The notes beneath the pieces were generated by a model. The model was not told the origin of the DNA, did no database searches, and was given only the letters and a program-made list of their open reading frames with translations. The position numbers and the translations under genes were made by a program. From assembly GCF_000364625.1 (NCBI RefSeq), contig NZ_KB822623.1:1-51175 (forward strand): a stretch of DNA of 51,175 nt, given 5' to 3'. Source of the stretch: Pseudomonas thermotolerans DSM 14292. GTDB lineage: Bacteria; Pseudomonadota; Gammaproteobacteria; Pseudomonadales; Pseudomonadaceae. Below, piece after piece: positions 47,656 through 51,175 of the stretch (the stretch's first letter is position 1; each line of letters begins with the position of its first letter).

Positions 47656-48393
47656 ATGACCTTCGACTTCTTTCTCGTGGCGCTGCCGGCCGTCCTGCTC
47701 ACCGGCATTTCCAAGGGCGGCTTCGGGGGCGCCTTCGGTGGCCTCGCCGTACCGCTGATGGCTCTGGTGCTGCCGCCGACCCAGGCCGCGGCAGTCATGT
47801 TGCCGATCCTCTGCATGGCCGACCTGGTCGGTCTGAAGCGCTTCTATGGCAAGTGGGATGTGCGCAACCTGAAGATCATGCTGCCCGGGGCGCTGCTTGG
47901 CGTGTTGATCGGCAGCCTGACCTTCGGGGTGTTCAGCGAGCGCTTCGTCGGTCTGCTGCTGGGGGCCATCTCCATCGGCTTCGTGCTGATCAATGCGCTG
48001 GTCGATCGTGCGGCGGCCCAGGTGGCCGAGCCGGCGGTGGGGAAGGGCACGCTGCTTTCGGCGGTCGCCGGCTTCACCAGTTTCGTCGCCCATGCTGGCG
48101 GCCCGCCGGTGATGATGTATCTGCTGCCACAGCACCTCGAGAAGCTGCGCTACGTGGCCACCATCAACGCCTTCTTCCTGCTCACCAACGCCATCAAGTT
48201 GATCCCTTATGCCTGGCTGGGACAGTTCAGCGTGGACAACCTGCTGGCCAGCCTGTCGTTGGTGCCGGTGGTGGTGGTCGGGGTCTGGCTCGGGCTGTGG
48301 CTGCAGGGACGGGTCAACCACCTATGGTTCTACCGCATTGCGCGACTGGGGCTGCTGGTGACCGGCATCCAGCTGATCGTGCAGAACTGGTAA
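47656..48393 (+). CDS. TauE/SafE-family membrane transporter
   Basis: 245 residues, seven to eight helices. The family pattern GISKGGFGGAFGGLAVPLMA and a second-half GFTSFVAHAGGPPVMMYLLP are clear. These are anion permeases (sulfite, sulfoacetate, taurine-related or other organic acids). By its box and its location it is a candidate carrier for the acid processed by the flavoprotein operon. Confidence 0.9.
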   Translation: MTFDFFLVALPAVLLTGISKGGFGGAFGGLAVPLMALVLPPTQAAAVMLPILCMADLVGLKRFYGKWDVRNLKIMLPGALLGVLIGSLTFGVFSERFVGLLLGAISIGFVLINALVDRAAAQVAEPAVGKGTLLSAVAGFTSFVAHAGGPPVMMYLLPQHLEKLRYVATINAFFLLTNAIKLIPYAWLGQFSVDNLLASLSLVPVVVVGVWLGLWLQGRVNHLWFYRIARLGLLVTGIQLIVQNW

Positions 48394-48399
48394 GCAGCA

Positions 48400-48420
48400 G
48401 GAGCCGGAAAGGCCGGCTCC
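48400..48420. terminator. Hairpin between convergent TauE and shikimate-dehydrogenase genes
   Basis: GGAGCCGG and CCGGCTCC (48400-48407 and 48413-48420), 8-bp perfect stem. It has no T-run, so its strength is uncertain. Confidence 0.5.
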
Positions 48421-48432
48421 ATGTGCGGGCGA

Positions 48433-49284
48433 TCAGCCGTTCATGCTATGGAAGTGCGCCTGCATGCGCGCGGCATCCGCTGGCTGGCCGGTGAACAGCT
48501 CGAAGGCCTTGACCGCCTGGAACACCGCCATGCTGCCGCCATCCAGGGTGCGGCAGCCGAGGGATCGGGCGTGCCTGAGCAGCTCGGTTTCCAGCGGGAA
48601 GTAGATGATCTCCGCCACCCACAGCTCGGGGCGCAGCAGTTCGACCGGCACCGGCGTTCCGGGCAGCTTGGCCATGCCCACCGGGGTGGTGTTGACCAGA
48701 CCGTCGGCGGCGCCCAGCGCGCCGGCCAGATCCTGGCCGACCACGGCACGGCCTGCGCCGAAGTGCGCGTTCAGGCTGTCCACCAGGCCCTGGGCGCGGC
48801 TCGCCTCCACTTCGAAGATGGTCAGTTGTCCGATGCCTTCGCTGAGCAGGGCGTGAGCCACCGCAGCACCGGCACCGCCGGCGCCCATCTGCACCACGCG
48901 GTTGCGGGCGACGTCCGGCAGACCGCGGCGGAAGCCCTCCGCGAAGCCCAGGCAGTCGGTGTTGTGGCCGATGCGCTTGCCGTCCTTGAACACCACGGTA
49001 TTGACCGCGCCGATCCCTCGCGCCTCGGCGGAAAGCTCGTCGAGCAGGGGAATGATCGCCTGCTTGCAGGGGAAGGTGATGTTCAGGCCGGTGAAGCCCA
49101 TGCGTTCGGCGGCGGTAAGCAGCTCGGGCAGGGCGGAGCTATCCAGCTTCAACTGGTCGAGGTCGATCAGCCGGTACAGGTAGCGGATGCCCTGGGCATC
49201 GCCCTCGTGTTCATGCATGGCGGGGGTGCGCGAAGCCTGGATGCCGGCGCCGATCAGGCCGGCCAGTATGGATGCATTGCTCAT
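48433..49284 (-). CDS. Shikimate/quinate dehydrogenase homologue 2 (catabolic type)
   Basis: 283 residues. The substrate-loop is GIQASRTPAMHE (S18, T20), the S-x-T arrangement seen in quinate/shikimate dehydrogenases of catabolism. K74 (ITFPCKQ), N95 and D110 (HNTD) are the catalytic and binding residues. The dinucleotide motif GAGGAG (134-139) and an acidic FEVE after the second strand suggest NAD. It starts 5 bases after aroQ. Together they would carry quinate or shikimate to 3-dehydroshikimate, the substrate of QuiC. It matches PA0244 in my memory of PAO1. The start at 49284 is not the longest frame. Confidence 0.9.
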   Translation of the reverse strand: MSNASILAGLIGAGIQASRTPAMHEHEGDAQGIRYLYRLIDLDQLKLDSSALPELLTAAERMGFTGLNITFPCKQAIIPLLDELSAEARGIGAVNTVVFKDGKRIGHNTDCLGFAEGFRRGLPDVARNRVVQMGAGGAGAAVAHALLSEGIGQLTIFEVEASRAQGLVDSLNAHFGAGRAVVGQDLAGALGAADGLVNTTPVGMAKLPGTPVPVELLRPELWVAEIIYFPLETELLRHARSLGCRTLDGGSMAVFQAVKAFELFTGQPADAARMQAHFHSMNG

Positions 49285-49289
49285 TGAGA

Positions 49290-49730
49290 TCAGTCTTTCA
49301 GCAGGTGGGCGAAATGTTCGATGGCCAGGCGGTAGCCGTGGGAGCCGAAGCCGGCCAGCACGCCGACGGCGATCGGCGAGACGAAGGAGTGGTGCCGGAA
49401 GCTCTCGCGTTTGTGCACGTTGGACAGGTGCACCTCGATCACCGGCAGCTCGACCGCTGCCAGGGCGTCGCGGATGGCCACCGAGGTGTGGGTCCAGGCC
49501 GCCGGGTTGATCAGGATGCCGGCGTGCCGGCCGCGGGCCTGATGGATCCAATCGATCAGTTCGCCTTCGTGGTTGGTCTGGCGAAATTCCACTTCTAGAC
49601 CATGCTCAGCCGCGGTACGCCGGCACAGGGCTTCGATGTCAGCCAGGGTTTCATGACCATAGGTCGCCGGCTCACGGGTACCCAGCAGATTCAGGTTGGG
49701 TCCGTTGAGGACCAGAATGGAGCGAGTCAT
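49290..49730 (-). CDS. aroQ: 3-dehydroquinate dehydratase, type II (catabolic paralogue)
   Basis: 146 residues. [17 protein letters not shown] holds the lid Arg and the catalytic Y24. [16 protein letters not shown] carries the catalytic His. It interconverts 3-dehydroquinate and 3-dehydroshikimate. Operon with the dehydrogenase and a control region carrying an inverted repeat and a PcaR-like box suggests the catabolic rather than the biosynthetic copy (aroQ2 in PAO1 terms). Confidence 0.94.
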   Translation of the reverse strand: MTRSILVLNGPNLNLLGTREPATYGHETLADIEALCRRTAAEHGLEVEFRQTNHEGELIDWIHQARGRHAGILINPAAWTHTSVAIRDALAAVELPVIEVHLSNVHKRESFRHHSFVSPIAVGVLAGFGSHGYRLAIEHFAHLLKD

Positions 49731-49807
49731 GCGGTCTCTCTCTTCAGTTGTTATGGGCTGCCGTCAGCAGCCGGGGCGGTCGGTGAAAAATGTACTAGAC
49801 GGTTAAT

Positions 49808-49824
49808 TTGGTCAATCGGACCAA
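49808..49824 (-). promoter_or_regulatory. Inverted repeat over the aroQ -35 region
   Basis: TTGGTC-N5-GACCAA. Read leftwards, its right part gives TTGACC, a possible -35, with TACATT 15 bases on as a -10. A repressor bound here would block the promoter. Confidence 0.5.
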
Positions 49825-49925
49825 TTAGGCGTGGCCGGCAGCTCGATTTTGTCCGAATGCCCCATGAATAGGCGCTTTGACCGGGATATGGGCCTCCGAT
49901 ACGGAAATCGTCTGGCGAATAAAGC

Positions 49926-49940
49926 GTTCGGTTATCGGTC
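49926..49940. promoter_or_regulatory. PcaR-like box 6 (upstream of aroQ)
   Basis: GTTCGGTTATCGGTC, 11 of 15 to the P. putida PcaR site. With the following six bases it matches the quiC box at 18 of 21 positions, including a 13-base exact stretch. Confidence 0.58.
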
Positions 49941-50136
49941 TTTTGTGGGTGAGATTGATCTGGGAAGATGGGCCGCGGCGATGCTTCAGGTTGAATTAAG
50001 TCTCGGGAGATAGGCTGGCCAATAGACAGACTCGGCCATGTTCCGGACGCTTCCTGGCATGCTAGCCGTGCTGCTGTCGACGTGATTGGCGATAGACCGG
50101 AAGTCATCCGGCGGAACTGAATGAGGGATTGAAGAA

Positions 50137-50688
50137 ATGGATTGGAAAAACACTTCGACGCGTTATGGCGGCCTGTCGATCGGCCTGCACTGGCTGATGC
50201 TGCTGCTGATCGCGGCAGTCTATGCCTGCATCGAGCTGAAGGGGTTCTACCCGAAGGGCAGCGAGCCCCGCGAACTGCTCAAGCAGTGGCACTTCATACT
50301 GGGGCTGACGGTCTTCGCCTTGGTCTGGCTGCGCCTCCTCGCCCGTCTGATCGCGCCCACTCCGCGTATCGAGCCGGCGCCACCGGCCTGGCAGGCATTC
50401 CTCGCCAAGCTGGTACACCTGGCCCTCTATGCCCTGATGATCGGCGCGCCGCTGGCCGGCTGGCTCATCCTGAGCGCCGCGGGCAAACCGATACCCTTCT
50501 GGGGGCTGGAGCTGCCGCCGCTCATTGGGGAAGACCGTGAACTGGCCGGGCAGATCAAGGAACTTCACGAACTGGCCGGCACCCTCGGCTACTGGCTGAT
50601 CGGCCTGCATGCGGCGGCGGGGCTGTTCCACCACTACGTGATGCGCGACAACACCCTCAAGCGTATGCTGCCTGCCCGTGACGCCTGA
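50137..50688 (+). CDS. Cytochrome b561 (CybB family)
   Basis: 183 residues with four membrane helices. The heme-binding His residues fit H18, H52, H144 and H158. It is an inner-membrane di-heme protein that passes electrons to or from quinone; CybB in E. coli oxidises superoxide. The start at 50137 has GAGGGATTGAAGA upstream. It lies alone before the rRNA operon. Confidence 0.92.
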   Translation: MDWKNTSTRYGGLSIGLHWLMLLLIAAVYACIELKGFYPKGSEPRELLKQWHFILGLTVFALVWLRLLARLIAPTPRIEPAPPAWQAFLAKLVHLALYALMIGAPLAGWLILSAAGKPIPFWGLELPPLIGEDRELAGQIKELHELAGTLGYWLIGLHAAAGLFHHYVMRDNTLKRMLPARDA

Positions 50689-50759
50689 AACTTGAACAGG
50701 GCAGGGAGAGATGCCTTCCCTGCTACTGAAGATTTGCAGGCAGAGCGACAAAAAAGGCG

Positions 50760-50787
50760 TTGACTCTGCCTCCCAAATCTGTAGAAT
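50760..50787 (+). promoter_or_regulatory. rRNA promoter P1
   Basis: -35 TTGACT (50760-50765), 16-base spacer, -10 TAGAAT (50782-50787), preceded by an A-run. Confidence 0.8.
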
Positions 50788-50866
50788 TCTCCTCCCGCCG
50801 CTGAGGGGTTGTTAGCTTCGGTGGCGCGCAAGCGGTTGAAGTAGAAAAGAAATTTTTGAAAAGCGC

Positions 50867-50894
50867 TTGACGGGAAGTAAGGCTGCTGTAGAAT
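50867..50894 (+). promoter_or_regulatory. rRNA promoter P2
   Basis: -35 TTGACG (50867-50872), 16-base spacer, -10 TAGAAT (50889-50894), GCGCGG discriminator. The upstream AGAAAAGAAATTTTTGAAAA tract fits an UP element. Confidence 0.87.
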
Positions 50895-50929
50895 GCGCGG
50901 CCTTGGTTGAGGCGAAAGGCTCACCCAAC

Positions 50930-50941
50930 TGTTCTTTAACA
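50930..50941 (+). promoter_or_regulatory. boxA antitermination element of the rRNA leader
   Basis: TGTTCTTTAACA, one base from the E. coli rrn boxA TGCTCTTTAACA, where NusB/NusE bind nascent RNA. Confidence 0.85.
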
Positions 50942-51089
50942 AGTGAATCAAGCAATTCGTGTGGGTGCTTGTGAGGTAAGGCTGGTGATCGCAAGATTAT
51001 CAGCATCACAAGTAAACACTCGTGAATTCGAGAGTTAATTTGCGATTGCTGAGCCAAGTTTAGGGTTTTCACAAAACCCGAGCAGTATT

Positions 51090-51175
51090 GAACTGAAGAG
51101 TTTGATCATGGCTCAGATTGAACGCTGGCGGCAGGCCTAACACATGCAAGTCGAGCGGCAGCACGGGAGCTTGCT
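51090..51175 (+). rRNA. 16S ribosomal RNA, first 86 nt (cut by window edge)
   Basis: GAACTGAAGAGTTTGATCAT and the following universal 5' segment with CATGCAAGTCGAGCGGCAG identify 16S. The V1 start (GCAGCACGGGAGCTTGCT) is of Pseudomonas type. The operon continues beyond the window. Confidence 0.98.

Larger units (their letters stand above)
49731..50136. promoter_or_regulatory. aroQ / cytochrome b561 intergenic region
   Basis: 406 bases without a convincing gene (a 60-codon frame at 49831-50013 looks spurious). It holds the aroQ promoter with an inverted repeat at 49808-49824 and PcaR-like box 6 at 49926-49940. The rest is unremarkable. Confidence 0.6.
50689..51089 (+). promoter_or_regulatory. 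rRNA operon promoter and leader region
   Basis: These 401 bases hold no protein gene. They contain two tandem promoters (50760-50787 and 50867-50894), a hairpin at 50701-50723 (GCAGGGA/TCCCTGC) that may end the cytochrome gene, boxA at 50930-50941, and the leader up to 16S rRNA. Confidence 0.85.

Noticed and set aside
49831..50013. 60-codon rightward frame in the aroQ/cytochrome b561 gap
   Set aside because: It lies over the aroQ control region and PcaR-like box, lacks a good ribosome site, and its translation resembles no family I know.

Overview
The window looks like chromosome of a Pseudomonas in or near the P. aeruginosa group. The evidence is the high G+C content, strong Pseudomonas family matches (GbdR, GbcAB, DgcAB, an OprD porin, QuiC fused to an HPPD-like domain), and a 16S rRNA 5' end that begins at the right-hand edge. 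All family calls are from reading translations by eye; no database was searched. References to P. aeruginosa PAO1 gene order are from memory.

Region 1 (1-13.2 kb) is a compact glycine betaine catabolic island: the 3' end of L-serine dehydratase, the regulator gbdR, divergent gbcA and gbcB (glycine betaine to dimethylglycine), then a leftward run of a small unknown protein, two ETF-like subunits, dgcB, dgcA (dimethylglycine to sarcosine), a DUF5943-like protein and a dipeptidase-fold protein that has lost metal ligands. Sarcosine oxidase and serine hydroxymethyltransferase, which would link sarcosine to the serine dehydratase step, are not in the window. CCCTCTCCC-type palindromes sit between several of these genes.

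Region 2 (13.4-31 kb) is mostly housekeeping and follows what I remember as PA2819 back to PA2796. It holds a tandem tRNA-Glu/Gly duplication, a desaturase-fold/SRPBCC fusion with a divergent LysR gene, a PA2817-family protein, fadE, a transglutaminase-like protein, a two-gene ABC exporter, an EF-G-like GTPase, a periplasmic cupredoxin, queF, a DUF4404 protein, mlaA, a PilZ protein, an RssB-like response regulator/phosphatase with its STAS partner, and transaldolase.

Region 3 (31.2-49.8 kb) is a hydroaromatic acid (quinate/shikimate type) uptake and catabolism locus. It has an OprD-type porin, an IclR regulator, a Gfo/Idh/MocA dehydrogenase, a xylose-isomerase-type TIM barrel, an EamA transporter, an MFS carrier, quiC, a TetR regulator, a shikimate-dehydrogenase homologue and a type II dehydroquinase. 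Between the TetR gene and the last two lies a block I do not remember from PAO1: a macro-domain protein, two ketosteroid-dehydrogenase-type flavoproteins flanking a NIPSNAP protein, a second and unusual shikimate-dehydrogenase homologue, a PcaR/PobR-like IclR regulator and a TauE/SafE transporter. I propose that this block converts a cyclic carboxylate into an aromatic acid. Six promoter regions in region 3 carry one shared 15-bp box (RTNCGNTNATCGSNN) that resembles the PcaR operator, so the whole locus probably forms one IclR-family regulon.

Region 4 (50.1 kb to the end) holds a cytochrome b561 gene and then an rRNA operon start with two tandem promoters, a boxA antiterminator and the first 86 nt of 16S rRNA.
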